Made by a program: the position numbers and the translations under genes
Part shown: positions 12,201 through 22,500 of the stretch, one piece after another
Numbering within the stretch: position 1 is the first letter of the stretch
Layout of the letters: each line of letters starts with the position of its first letter
Origin: Cymodocea nodosa
Lineage: Eukaryota; Streptophyta; Magnoliopsida; Alismatales; Cymodoceaceae
NCBI GenBank assembly: GCA_036874045.1
Contig: CM072338.1
Location: 16,080,501 to 16,144,500 of the forward strand
Direction: 5' to 3'
Length of the DNA: 64,000 nt
The notes under the pieces: generated by a model
Database searches by the model: none
What the model saw: the letters and a program-made list of their open reading frames with translations, nothing else
Told to the model about the DNA's origin: nothing

Positions 12201-14454
12201 ATTCAAGGAATTTTTGATAATAAAGTTATGACTTATGACATTCTTACATGTCCTAATCACACTTCAATTTTTGGAAGGAGTTTTTACGTTTTTTCCAGCA
12301 TTACTAAATATGTTATTCACCAAATATTTCCACTGTAATTGGTATGTTCAGCTTTTGTTTTCTCTCATATTGTACACTTTCTGAATTTTATAAAAGGTCC
12401 AAGGAAGAGATCGTGTGGTAGTCAGACAAGTTGCAGAAAGATTGGGTCTGGAAGGGTCTTATATTGCCAGGACATACATTGAACAGATTCAACTGGAAAA
12501 AGTTGTGAACGAAGTTATGGTATAAAACTACAGACATTTTGCAGAGTTTGAATAGTTCTTTCCTCATTTTTATTATCAATATCAACCTAAATTTGCTTTC
12601 TCTTTAGACTTTGCCTGATGACTTGAAGACAAAATTAAGTATCGATGAAGAAATGGTCTTAAGTCCTAAAGGAGTACTTTCTCGAGCTTCTGCAGGCATG
12701 CTGTCAACAAGAAAAAAGAATGCTGATGGGTACTGTTTGTGAAGTTTATTTATTATTTCATACTTACGAAATTATCACATTTTTGAAGGTTATACTTTGA
12801 TCTTCATATTGAACAGTTATTTCTGTCTTTATGATCATTAGTGTTTACTCATTACCATCGTCCATTTTATGGAACCTGAGTATCTTTCGGGGAATTTGCA
12901 AAGAAATGAATATTCATTTCTGTTGTTTCCCATCTTTCTTTTGTTAATCCTGTATTCATCACCGCCATCTCCGTCTAAGAATTTTGATGAAATTTAGCTT
13001 TATTGAAATTACAATAGCACAGTTTGTTGATGGTCAGTTTACACTTGTAATAATTCAACCAACGAGTCATACCATTATAGTATTTTCTTTCTTTCTATTG
13101 AAGTAGGTTTATAATTTGGTTTCATGAATTCCCTAGATATTTTTCTCTTTAATGGTTTGAATGATGAACAAGGCAAACATATTGTATTTATGAATATTTT
13201 GTGTTTGCTCTAAAAAATACTTTGCCTTTGGTAGGATAAATTCTTATCCTTCTCATTGCTGCGGTGCATATGCTTTATGGTGGCATGTCACAATCCTACG
13301 ATTTGCATTGTAGCCAAGACCTATGAATATTTGTCATTGATAGGATGCATTCTGATCCATCCCATGGTTTGGTGCATGTGTTCTATAGTGGCATGTCACA
13401 ATCCTTCACAACAAGAAGAGACAAGAGCCTCTCATCACTAACCAACCTTACGATTCCTGGCAAAAGGTATGAAGGACGGACTCTTGAATCACCAGCAATC
13501 AACCAGGTGTGTCAATATCACTAAAGTACTGTTCGTAGGGAAGGAAACATTCTTGGTCACTGGTTCGAGCATTTTCAAGTAATGATGTTATGACATTGGC
13601 ATTTATTTTTGCCTTCTGCTGTTGTTCCAGGGTGTTATTACTCAGCTATCAGAGCAGATATCAACACTTAATGATAGGATGGACGAGTTCACAAACAAAA
13701 TGGAAGAACTCAATTCGAAGTTAAGCATTCAGAAGCCTTCTACGAGCCAACAAAATCTAGTTCTTCAGGGTGAAGTATGTAATGGTCCTGGACCCACTTC
13801 TCATTTCGTATCTGGGTTGGGAAATGGTACCCTGTTGCCAACTTCTTCATCTTCCCAGTTGGCTCGTGAGTCCTCATCACTGATGGAAGAGGTAGATAAG
13901 AATATCTGTAGTACGAAAGCATTTTTCTTCTGTTCATATGTTTCCATCGTAAGAGAGTTTCTCCCGATCGATGGCATGTCCCTCACAATTAGTAGTTTTT
14001 CACATGAGATAATTAGTAAGTTTTGGCATCAAATTTATTCTTTAAAAACCATGGATCCTTAAGGAATAACCCTTTGATTTATAAGGAGCCCATTCTTGTT
14101 GATGCAACAACAATCCGAGATATAACCCCCACTCTTGCATAGAAATTTTAAAAATTACTTTCTTCATAATTTTTTTACAGTAAGCCTTTGATATGCTATG
14201 CTTTTATCCTTGTAAACTTGTTGTACTCCTATGATAAGCAGATTGCCTCCATTGTTCGGGGCCAACGTCAAATAGTGCATCAACTGGACAATCTCTCCAG
14301 TTTCATGCATGAGAGATTGGGTGAGCATGGCCATCAAAGAAGAGGTGACAGCAGAAGCGGAATCCTGGACATGGACTTGATTGGGAGCCCTCTTGTCCTT
14401 CTGGTTGTTGCTGGACTTGGCATTTTTCTGTTGAAGGACCTATACCGAACTTGA
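6275..14454 (+). CDS. TTM1/TTM2: TTM1/TTM2-type P-loop kinase/CYTH pyrophosphatase
   Basis: Coding exons: 6275-6611, 9791-9905, 10002-10197, 10380-10493, 10613-10786, 11688-11882, 12397-12519, 12608-12729, 13389-13506, 13631-13891, 14242-14454 (655 residues; all phases close). Order of parts: uridine-kinase-like P-loop domain with GPSGAGKT (72-79) and SMDNYND; CYTH/triphosphate-tunnel domain (about 255-420); a coiled coil (about 500-530, LSEQISTLNDRMDEF); and a C-terminal membrane segment (about 636-649) followed by KDLYRT. Length and order match Arabidopsis TTM1 and TTM2, tail-anchored mitochondrial outer-membrane pyrophosphatases linked to leaf senescence (TTM1) and defence signalling (TTM2). 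Which paralogue this is cannot be decided here. The acceptor at 6257-6258 just before the ATG implies an upstream untranslated exon. Intron 1 is 3.2 kb and repeat-rich. Confidence 0.95.
6697..6896 (-). repeat. MITE-like repeat copy 1 (TTM intron 1)
   Basis: Read on the minus strand it matches the copies at 25870-26082, 57979-58225 and 60913-61140, ending in AATTCCATGG. The start of the family consensus is only partly preserved (GAATTCAGTGAGTTGAAATACC). No coding capacity. Most likely a non-autonomous DNA element. Confidence 0.65.
7427..8932. mobile_element. Non-coding LTR-pair element (TRIM/LARD-like)
   Basis: Two direct repeats of about 170 bp (7427-7596) and 150 bp (8783-8932) flank a 1.19-kb interior. 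They share TAGAATAAATGGATCT, a GGTCAA..GTAATGGTTxTCC block and a run of ACAATAATAxxATC before the end. The first copy begins TGTTAG and ends TTAACA, the usual TG...CA form. The interior holds only short frames and a purine-rich stretch (8220-8400), with no gag or pol. It lies inside intron 1 of the TTM-like gene. Orientation is uncertain because no clear primer-binding site is visible. Confidence 0.6.
9380..9545 (-). repeat. LTR-end relic with primer-binding-site-like motif
   Basis: This segment resembles 39910-40095: both contain a TATCCTCA..TTTTTxTAATGTGG block, a run like TTTGGTxCTA and an end reading (G/C)TCTAATATxATGTT. The minus strand of that end resembles the copia primer site TGGTATCAGAGC. 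It is probably the LTR end and start of the interior of a dead LTR element in TTM intron 1. Confidence 0.4.
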
Positions 14455-16483
14455 GCCAGAAATGTGACTGATACAAGTCTCAGACATCAGACAAAATTCA
14501 GAACATTGCTTATCCATAGGCACTGAGCAGTGGTTTTGGTCTACAAGTTTCTAAAGTTGGAAAAACAGCAACCAACGCCCTTGTGATTCCCTTCCATTAA
14601 CAAATAGTGATTTGTTCTGGAATATTAGTAGCATGGTCAACCAGTATGGCTGTAAACAGGAGCATCTGGTTGTTTTTGTTCACTTACCTACCTCATAATA
14701 GTAAAAAGCTGAGTGACACTGGAAAACTTATCCTGTAAGCTGCTTCATATGTTGGAGGAAGAGTTCTATGGGCTTGGATCAACGCGTTCATGCGATCATC
14801 CAGTCCCAACTAACTTAATCTGATTAGATTTTAAAGAGGAAACCAATTCCAAACCATCATGTTCATAATTTTGTTCCTTTTACTGGTGCTGTGGCAGTCA
14901 TGCAGTCCTAACTGTGTCGGAATGAAAAAATGTAAAAAAATTCTGATCTTCACATTCTGTGAAATGAGGCAGGTTTCCAAAATGCTCTTTCCTAAATCTT
15001 GTTGATATTACAGAATCCATGAGACATTGAAATGTATTATGAAAATTAGATATTTCTACTTTATATCAGTTATAAACATAAAATATGGAAATCATTGATT
15101 CCCTCTAAAATCTAACTATTTTCTTGGCTAGCGGTGAAGGACCAATTTCTTTCTTATCAGGGAGGAGCTTGCAAAATATAGCTGGACAGGTGATGAGACT
15201 TGCACAGTCTGCCTGACACCTATTCTTACATTGTTCTTTTAACAAAATTAAATTTTTATCAAACTGACTTAAACTCTTTTCAAATATTCCCATTGAATAA
15301 AGTGAAATAATGCGTGTTGTAAAACTCTGGTTCTGATGGGGAATGTGGCTTACAATGAATAATTTGTCATTTAAGAGTTGTTTGTATACTTAAAATTGGT
15401 CAAAAATGAATCTAACAAAATCAAATTTCTAGTATGAAATGAAAAGTGTCAAAAAATAATTTCCTTAGAAATTTAAGTATTTGTGTATTTTTAGGTAAGT
15501 AAAGGAAATAAGATAAATAAACATTAATTTTAATTTATAGATTAACATAATTAATTTTTAACTTTAATACTATAAATTAAAATTTGGAAGAACAGAAATG
15601 AATTAAAAGTTGGTATCAAAACTTTTCAGAAATACGCAATATTTTTTGTAAATAAAAATATTATGAGAATGACGGATTATTATTAATGGACTTCATAGTC
15701 TCAAGTCTTCTTTTGACGCAAATCACAATCCAAGGAGTAGGATGGAGTCCTTGGGAATCATCTATCTACACGTCTAGAGATAGGTTGATATTAGTGGCTT
15801 AAGTAAACAGGCGAATTAACACAAATATAATTTTGCCAAATAGAATTTTTCTCTGGTCGAGTGTGACCCACCCAAGTAGAGAAGCAATTTGTACATTTCT
15901 ATGGTTCCTGTTAGTCTTGTACCAACGACCAAGACTTCAACCCTTAAGATAACATGAGTACTAACACGAGATCATGTCCTTGGATGATGAGAAAATTTTT
16001 CACTATCTCTTTAATTGTGAATTTATTTGACCCTCATAAAAGTCAAATATCTGAAATACATTGAGAATATCTTAACTTTATAAAAAAAAAAATTTAACAG
16101 CAGTATCAAGAATTCCAACTCATGATTTGCTCAAATTGTAGTTGATAGATAATCTCCATTTGTTTCCTGGAATTTCATTTCATTCTTTATGTTGATTATG
16201 TTTTTTGTGTAAGATTTCAACCCAAAACTTTGTTCCTCCCTTGGTTGTAGTGTTTTGGCTTTTTTCAGAAAATGAACAGAAAAATGGGGACTACCTAGAG
16301 TTGCACTTGCAACAGAAAGCTGATGGCTTTCAGGTGTAAGACCTGCACTGATCCAAACAAAATCTTTTCTCCTTCTGAATCTTCCAGACTACCTTTGTAG
16401 GCTTAGATCCGATCCACCATACGAATTCTGGGAGAACTTGGGATGGGATTTCTTTCAAAATTACAAAGACTAGTGTGCTAGCA
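14455..16483. other. Convergent intergenic region between TTM and PPR genes
   Basis: The 3' UTRs of the plus-strand TTM-like gene (left) and the minus-strand PPR gene (right) must lie here. The 14455-15000 part is of mixed composition and plausibly transcribed. From about 15350 to 16250 the DNA is AT-rich and contains no recognisable protein or repeat domain. Confidence 0.5.
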
Positions 16484-18457
16484 TCACCAATAATCACCAC
16501 ATGAGCAGGAACCATGATTAAAATGATGGAACCTTTTGGTATCCCTGACTACTACCTCTCTATCCATTACTTTGGTGACAAATTTGAACGCAGAGTGGCA
16601 ATCTCCACACATTCTGATGTTTTTCTTGATATGAATGGTTGCACCAGTTGGTGTACTCAGCAGTGCAAAGGCTAGTGCAAGCTTCTCACTGTGGTGCTGC
16701 AGCTTGACCTCTCTCTCCTTTTCATCCAAGTGCAAAAGCACGTAACTTGTGTCAGGCACATATCCAGCCTCCTTGATCTCCGCACTTACCTTCTCCCACA
16801 TGTTATGTATGTCTCTGCTTTGTGGGTGAGAATCATCATCTGCCACAAACATATGAACATTACTCCCTATTTCTACCCAACTGCATGCGGGCTCCTTCTT
16901 GATACCACTGTCTTTCATCATTTTTCTTACTCTGGCAGCTTCCTCCCATCTCCCCGCTGATGAATAGATGTTAGAAAGCAATATAGGAGGGCCGGAGTCA
17001 CATGGGTCAAGCTCGAAAATTCGTTTGGCAGCGATCTTCCCCAACTCAGCGTTCTTGTGCATCCTACACGCACCAAGCAAAGCTCCCCAGACGGCAGCGG
17101 TTGGTTGGATAGGCATTTCCCGGATAAATATTTGAGCTTGATCGAGAAGGCCAGCTCGTCCAAGAAGGTCGACCATGGTCGCATAGTGTTCAACCCCTGG
17201 TTCCAACTTATATTTCTTCATCAGGTCAAAATAACGCTTCCCCTGGTTCAGTAGCCCGCTATGGCTACAAGCATTCAAAACGCAGAGGAAAGTAATCCCG
17301 CTGGGCTTCATCCCAATCTTCAGCATGTCATCGAAGAGCTTCACGGCTTCGTTCCCAAGCCCGTGTTGGGCATAGCCCTTGAGCATAGAATTCCAAGATA
17401 CGATGTCTCGTTTGGCCAATCGCTCGAACACTTTCTTGGCATCCTCAATGCTACCTGACTTGGCATACATGTCAAGGAGGGTGTTTCCAACAAAAGAAGT
17501 CGTCCTGTGCCCTTGCTTAATCATATGTGAATGCACCCATCTCCCCTTCTGTAGAGATCCCATGGCAGCGCACGCACCGAAAGCACTGGAGTACGTGAAA
17601 TGCGTGGCCACGGCACCTGACCTATGCATCTCCCAGAACTTCCTCAGTGCAATCTCACCGTCCCCCTCCCTCTCGTACCCTGCAATAAGAGCATTCCAAG
17701 ACACCTCATTCTTACAATCCAGTCTATCAAACACCAGGCAAGCTTCCTCCATCCTCCCACACCTGGCATACATGTCCAGAATGGAACTTCCAACGAACAC
17801 ATTCTGATCACAACCACACTTGGCACACAGAGCATGCATCTGTTTCCCGAATTCCTCGCACTCGCATCCTCCGGCAGCCTTGAAAAGACTAGCGAACGTG
17901 AAGTGGTTGGGCAACAAGCCAACCTCGACCATCCAGGGGAGCAGCTCTAGGGCCTTCCTGGGTGGACCTTTCTGAGCGTATCCGGTGATGAGTGCTGTCC
18001 AAGTGACAATATTCCGGATCGGCATTCCGTCGAACATCTTCTGGGCATCTTCCATGGCACCGCACTTTGCAAACATATTTACAACGGAAGTCTCGAAGAA
18101 GACATCAGCCTTGAAACTGGAAGAAGCGAGAAAGTGCGCATGGACGAGTCTGGCGTCTTCTAGCCTCAGGGATTCGGTACAAGACTTGACAAGCTGTGAG
18201 TAGAGGTCGTAGTTGGGTTGAAGGGAGCCAGCGTCGATGAGGTCGAGGACGTGGAGCCCGGTGGAGCCGGGGATCTCGCTTCTCCGGAGCAAGTCCCTGT
18301 CGTATAGGACGGGAGAAGGCGGTCTGCCTGAACCCAATTCGTGGCCTCCGCCGGAGGTGGTGAATGGGAGAGAGAATAGGATAGGTGGGAGGATGGTCGT
18401 CACTCTGATGGAGGAATTGAGGAGGAGGTGAGCGTCGATTTTCTTCATGTTGAGCAT
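16484..18457 (-). CDS. DYW-class pentatricopeptide repeat protein (At3g24000-like)
   Basis: A single intronless frame of 657 residues. The frame is open further upstream (a GTG at 18550), but the first ATG is at 18457 and the second at 18448 (MLNMKK...), giving a basic, hydrophobic leader compatible with organelle import. About ten PLS-type repeats follow (NVVxWNALI-, MYAKCG-like motifs), then E/E+ domains with KEPACSWVEI and a C-terminal DYW deaminase domain: HSE at about 589-591, CGDC at 617-620, ending exactly in DYW. Repeat order and sequence resemble Arabidopsis At3g24000, annotated mitochondrial. The family edits C to U in organelle transcripts: the repeats read RNA and the DYW domain deaminates. 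The target site cannot be read from the sequence. GC content is much higher than the flanks. Confidence 0.95.
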   Translation of the reverse strand: MLNMKKIDAHLLLNSSIRVTTILPPILFSLPFTTSGGGHELGSGRPPSPVLYDRDLLRRSEIPGSTGLHVLDLIDAGSLQPNYDLYSQLVKSCTESLRLEDARLVHAHFLASSSFKADVFFETSVVNMFAKCGAMEDAQKMFDGMPIRNIVTWTALITGYAQKGPPRKALELLPWMVEVGLLPNHFTFASLFKAAGGCECEEFGKQMHALCAKCGCDQNVFVGSSILDMYARCGRMEEACLVFDRLDCKNEVSWNALIAGYEREGDGEIALRKFWEMHRSGAVATHFTYSSAFGACAAMGSLQKGRWVHSHMIKQGHRTTSFVGNTLLDMYAKSGSIEDAKKVFERLAKRDIVSWNSMLKGYAQHGLGNEAVKLFDDMLKIGMKPSGITFLCVLNACSHSGLLNQGKRYFDLMKKYKLEPGVEHYATMVDLLGRAGLLDQAQIFIREMPIQPTAAVWGALLGACRMHKNAELGKIAAKRIFELDPCDSGPPILLSNIYSSAGRWEEAARVRKMMKDSGIKKEPACSWVEIGSNVHMFVADDDSHPQSRDIHNMWEKVSAEIKEAGYVPDTSYVLLHLDEKEREVKLQHHSEKLALAFALLSTPTGATIHIKKNIRMCGDCHSAFKFVTKVMDREVVVRDTKRFHHFNHGSCSCGDYW

Positions 18458-18596
18458 TCCTAATGTTGAGCATTCGGATCTTTCACTTCTAAAATTCTCA
18501 TTTCTTCTTCTTCTTGCTTCCAGACCTTGACCTTCCTCCTCCGCCGCCACCTTCTCTAGCGCCCCTTTCCCGACGGTAACCAGTACCTTCCTCCCG

Positions 18597-18743
18597 TTAC
18601 TGGCGGCCTCTGCTCTTGCTACTCTTGCCGAGAATCGTCTTCCCTCTTCCCCCCGCCTTCCCTCTGCCCATCCTTACGTACCTCAAAGGCGTACTCCGCT
18701 GCTTCTTCACCACCTCTATCTTCCTCCTGCACGTTGCCGCCAT
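18597..18743 (-). other. Possible 48-codon upstream ORF of the PPR gene
   Basis: In a GC-rich stretch upstream of the PPR start, a minus-strand ATG at 18743 opens a very basic 48-residue frame (MAATCRRKIEVV..., ending GRQ) that stops at 18597, 139 bp before the PPR ATG. I recognise no family. It may be a uORF in the 5' leader or chance coding in GC-rich DNA. Confidence 0.25.
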
Positions 18744-19569
18744 TTCTGCTGCGCTCCTCGACGTTGCTTGGAAAAAGAGTAAGAATATTTTGCCAAGAAG
18801 AATGAATTTTTAATCATATATTAGTAAACATATCTTGAGTTTAGGTATTCTTTTTTTCTTTTTTTAGTTTAGAATTTAGATACGTTAAGTTGAATTAAGG
18901 TATTCATTATAATATTTGAAATAAATATTAAAAAAAAAGATCTCTATTTATTTTAAATATAATCTTCGTTGATATATGTAAACTGTAAAATGAATATCTG
19001 CAATATTTTTTACAATCATATTATCTTCTTGATATAAATTTTTTTTAAATGTAGATAATTACTAATCAATTTTTCTATTTGAAAAATGTCGTTGTAGGTA
19101 ATCACAGCATTTTTTAACTTAAAACGATATATAGAATTTAATTTCAATATATTATTTTATAGTTGATTTTATGATTTTTTTTTTTCTTACGACGAATCAC
19201 ACAATTTTGTCATGTTCTTACTTATTAGTACTCTTGTAAGTTACGAAATATACGATATCATTTACTTTCACTCTTGCTCGCATATGTTATAAATTGTATA
19301 ATCTTTACTTATCTTTTACAAATATTATGAATTACATGATTATTTTTCACTAATAAAAACATTTCATGTCGTTGATTACATCTTTTTTTTTATAAATCAT
19401 ATAAACATATATTACTTTACTATTTTTATTATATTCCTACTATTTCTATGAATTGCATCTTTACTGAATTATATATCAAAATTAAATTCAACTCCTAAAA
19501 GGTGGCTTCCCTTCTCGGACGGAGACGCCAGTGCGACCGTCGTTCGTCGGTGGGGGAGGAGAGGGACAC
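18744..19569. promoter_or_regulatory. Shared upstream region of divergent PPR and THO3 genes
   Basis: The start codons of the minus-strand PPR gene and the plus-strand THO3 gene are only 1,112 bp apart. GC-rich shoulders (to about 18780, and from about 19500) flank a very AT-rich core (about 18790-19490) with many poly-T and TATA-like runs. Both promoters must lie here. I cannot choose individual TATA boxes because there are too many candidates. Confidence 0.5.
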
Positions 19570-22500
19570 ATGGAGGAAAAGGCCGGCGTCACCATCAACT
19601 TCAAGAACCTCTTCATCCGAGAGTACCACGGCCACAAGAAGAAGGTACCGCACCGCCTCCAACTCCCTCCCTCCCTTCTCCCACCACACCGACGCTGAAA
19701 CAGGCTTCTATCCCTTACAGGTGCACTCGGTGGCGTGGAACTGCACCGGCACGAAGATCGCGTCCGGCTCCGTCGATCACACCGCCCGCGTCTGGAATCT
19801 CGACCCCCATGGACACGTAACTCCACTTCCCCTAAGCCTCTGTCTCTCTCCGGCTTGGGTTGAAAAAATTTGACTTAGGGCTGGTAAAAAATCCCTCTTT
19901 TGATATATGATAATAATAATAATCCAGGGGAAGGTCAAAGACATTGAACTGAAGGGGCACACGGACAGTGTGGACCAGCTTTGCTGGGACCCGAGGCATG
20001 CCGACTTGGTCGCTACCGCCGCCGGGGACAAGACCGTCCGCCTTTGGGACGCCAGAAGTTAGTGGACGGAGGCGTGTCACTTTCTAGTGTTGTTGCTAGA
20101 TGTTTCGGGCATTGAGCCGTGCTTTCTTTGTTCTTCAATGCTAAAGAGAATGTGGTTTCGTCTCAGGTGGGAAATGCTCGCAACAAGCCGAACTTAGCGG
20201 TGAAAACATCAATATCACTTACAAGCCCGACGGAACTCATCTAGCTGTTGGAAATAAGGTTTGTGACGTTTGTCTCACCTGGTATTACAATCGGTGATGG
20301 CAAGACACTTTTTCTTTGTGTTGTAAGGTGCATCTTTCTTGGCTCTATCGCAACGTTGTTGGTTTTTTGTATGACTTATAACGTGAAACAATATGGCATT
20401 TTGAATGTTAAAGATTTTTCAAGTGAAATGCATGCTTACAATCTAAGTTTTCCTTTTTGTTTCAAGCAGATAAAACTATGCTGCAATTTATATCACAATT
20501 AGAAAACTTACAAGCATCTGATTCTCTTAAAGCTATAATATCACCATCTGAAGGATACGATAATTTCTATGCTACTTTTTGATTCTCTAGCATACTTGTG
20601 TGAATATTAAGAAAGTTGCTTAAAAGAATCAAAGCCCAAGCCAATGATTTGGATTAAGCATGAATCTACGGAAGAACTACTCCAAAGAATATGATTGGAA
20701 GATAAAAGGAAAAGCATCCTCCATACATTGATTTCATATTTTGTGAAATGCACGACATGAACAGATTCTCAGACTTATGGCCCTGTGGTCCTTATGTGAA
20801 CTACTCCCTTGATCACCAAAAATATTATGCACCAGGAGCATAGAGTTAAGGTAGCACTGGAGCATCTTGAAAGATACTGGACATTCAGATATTGATGAGG
20901 TGGTTTTCAAGATAACTCCAGTGCTTTGTGATTTGAAGTGTTTTGGTCCAATTATTGGCATGATACTGGAGAATCTTGAAAAGATACAAAGATTATTCAG
21001 ATATTACAAGGTAGTTTTTAATAGAACTCCAAGGTAGTTAGAGTGAAATGCATGCTTACAATCTAAGTTATTCAGATATTACAAGGTAGTTTTTAAGAGA
21101 ACTCCAATGCTTTGTTTTTGTGGCTTGAAGTTGGAGATGATGCTTCTGGTATTTTATCAAAGAACAGAATATTATTGGGGTTTAACAATCTCCACATAAG
21201 ATGTTTGTGCTTTCTCTTTTCATTTTGAAATATTTTGACTTCATTGCTCCATTTATTTTCAGATTTTATATAAATTAGCTGGTAATTGTTGTATTATTTT
21301 AATGCAGGAGGATGAATTGACAATATTAGATGTTCGAAAATTCAAACCAATTCAGAAGCGAAAGTTTAATTATGAGGTAACTGCTCTACTGGAAATCTTT
21401 GCATCATTTTCCTTCATCTTTGTTTGATTCATCATGATAAGGTGTTGATGTATTCAATTATTATTCAAAGTCTTGTGTGGTTGTATGCACCACACCACTT
21501 GCTTAATTGTAATCAAACTTAGTGATTTCCAACATGACACAACATGATTGGTACATGACAAGATAGCATGTTTTATATATATATATATTGAACTATTTTG
21601 AAATATATATTAATAAAAACAATTTTATTTTGAAAATTATTACTCAATTCAATACAATTTGTTATGATCGTTGTTTAGCAATACATGTTTAGCATTTAAA
21701 ATAAATTTATTAATATAAACAAAAACTCATGTTATAATTCTACTATGTGGAGTTGACCACATATATTTCTATTTATGATCAAATCTTCAGTTAAATTACA
21801 TAAATTTAAATTTTTTCTCATGATTCTTAATTAAGTAGTTTTGGGTCTTTTTCTACTTCTTTTAGTTTCTTCTACATTAATTAATTCTTCTCCCTTAGTT
21901 GGTACATCCTTTGGCCTTCTAAGGATATGATCAAATAACTTAAGCCAAATTTCTTTTATCTTATCTTCAATTAGTACATTTCCTATTCAATTTTTAATAA
22001 AATCATTTTTAACTTATCTTTAGAGTATTACCACTCATCCATTTAAGTATTTGCATCTTTGTAAAGCTAACTTTTTGCACATCATACTTTATATTGTAAC
22101 ATTCTAAATCATAAAGTATAGCTAAGTGAATAGTAGTTTTATAAAGTTTTCCTTTTAATTTGAAGGCTATCCTCTTATAATATAACATTCCGAAAACATT
22201 TCTTCACTTCATCCACTCTATTTTAATCCTATGAATCACATACTTTATAAATCTCTTTTGCTACTTAAAAATAAATTTATTAATAAGTAAATATAAAACT
22301 AGATGCAAATATATTTTCCATATATTTGACTTTATAGTATCTTCAATAATCAATCATAATTTAACTAAATTATATGAGAATATGGTAAAGAAGCGATGAA
22401 CATGATAACCTAATTGTCTAGCAAAATCAGTGCACAACACAATGCCTAGTTCTACTCGTAATGTTGTCCATCATATATATATGTGTTTTTTTTGAAGATT

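Noticed and set aside
17379..17950. Long plus- and minus-strand frames overlapping the PPR gene
   Set aside because: They are shadows of the GC-rich PPR coding sequence in other frames.
18458..18550. 31-residue N-terminal extension of the PPR protein
   Set aside because: The frame begins at GTG. The first ATG is at 18457, and the acidic/basic extension is not like a transit peptide.
18616..18813. Plus-strand hydrophobic frame (membrane-like) upstream of THO3
   Set aside because: It begins at TTG and not ATG, lies antisense to the GC-rich PPR leader, and matches no family known to me.
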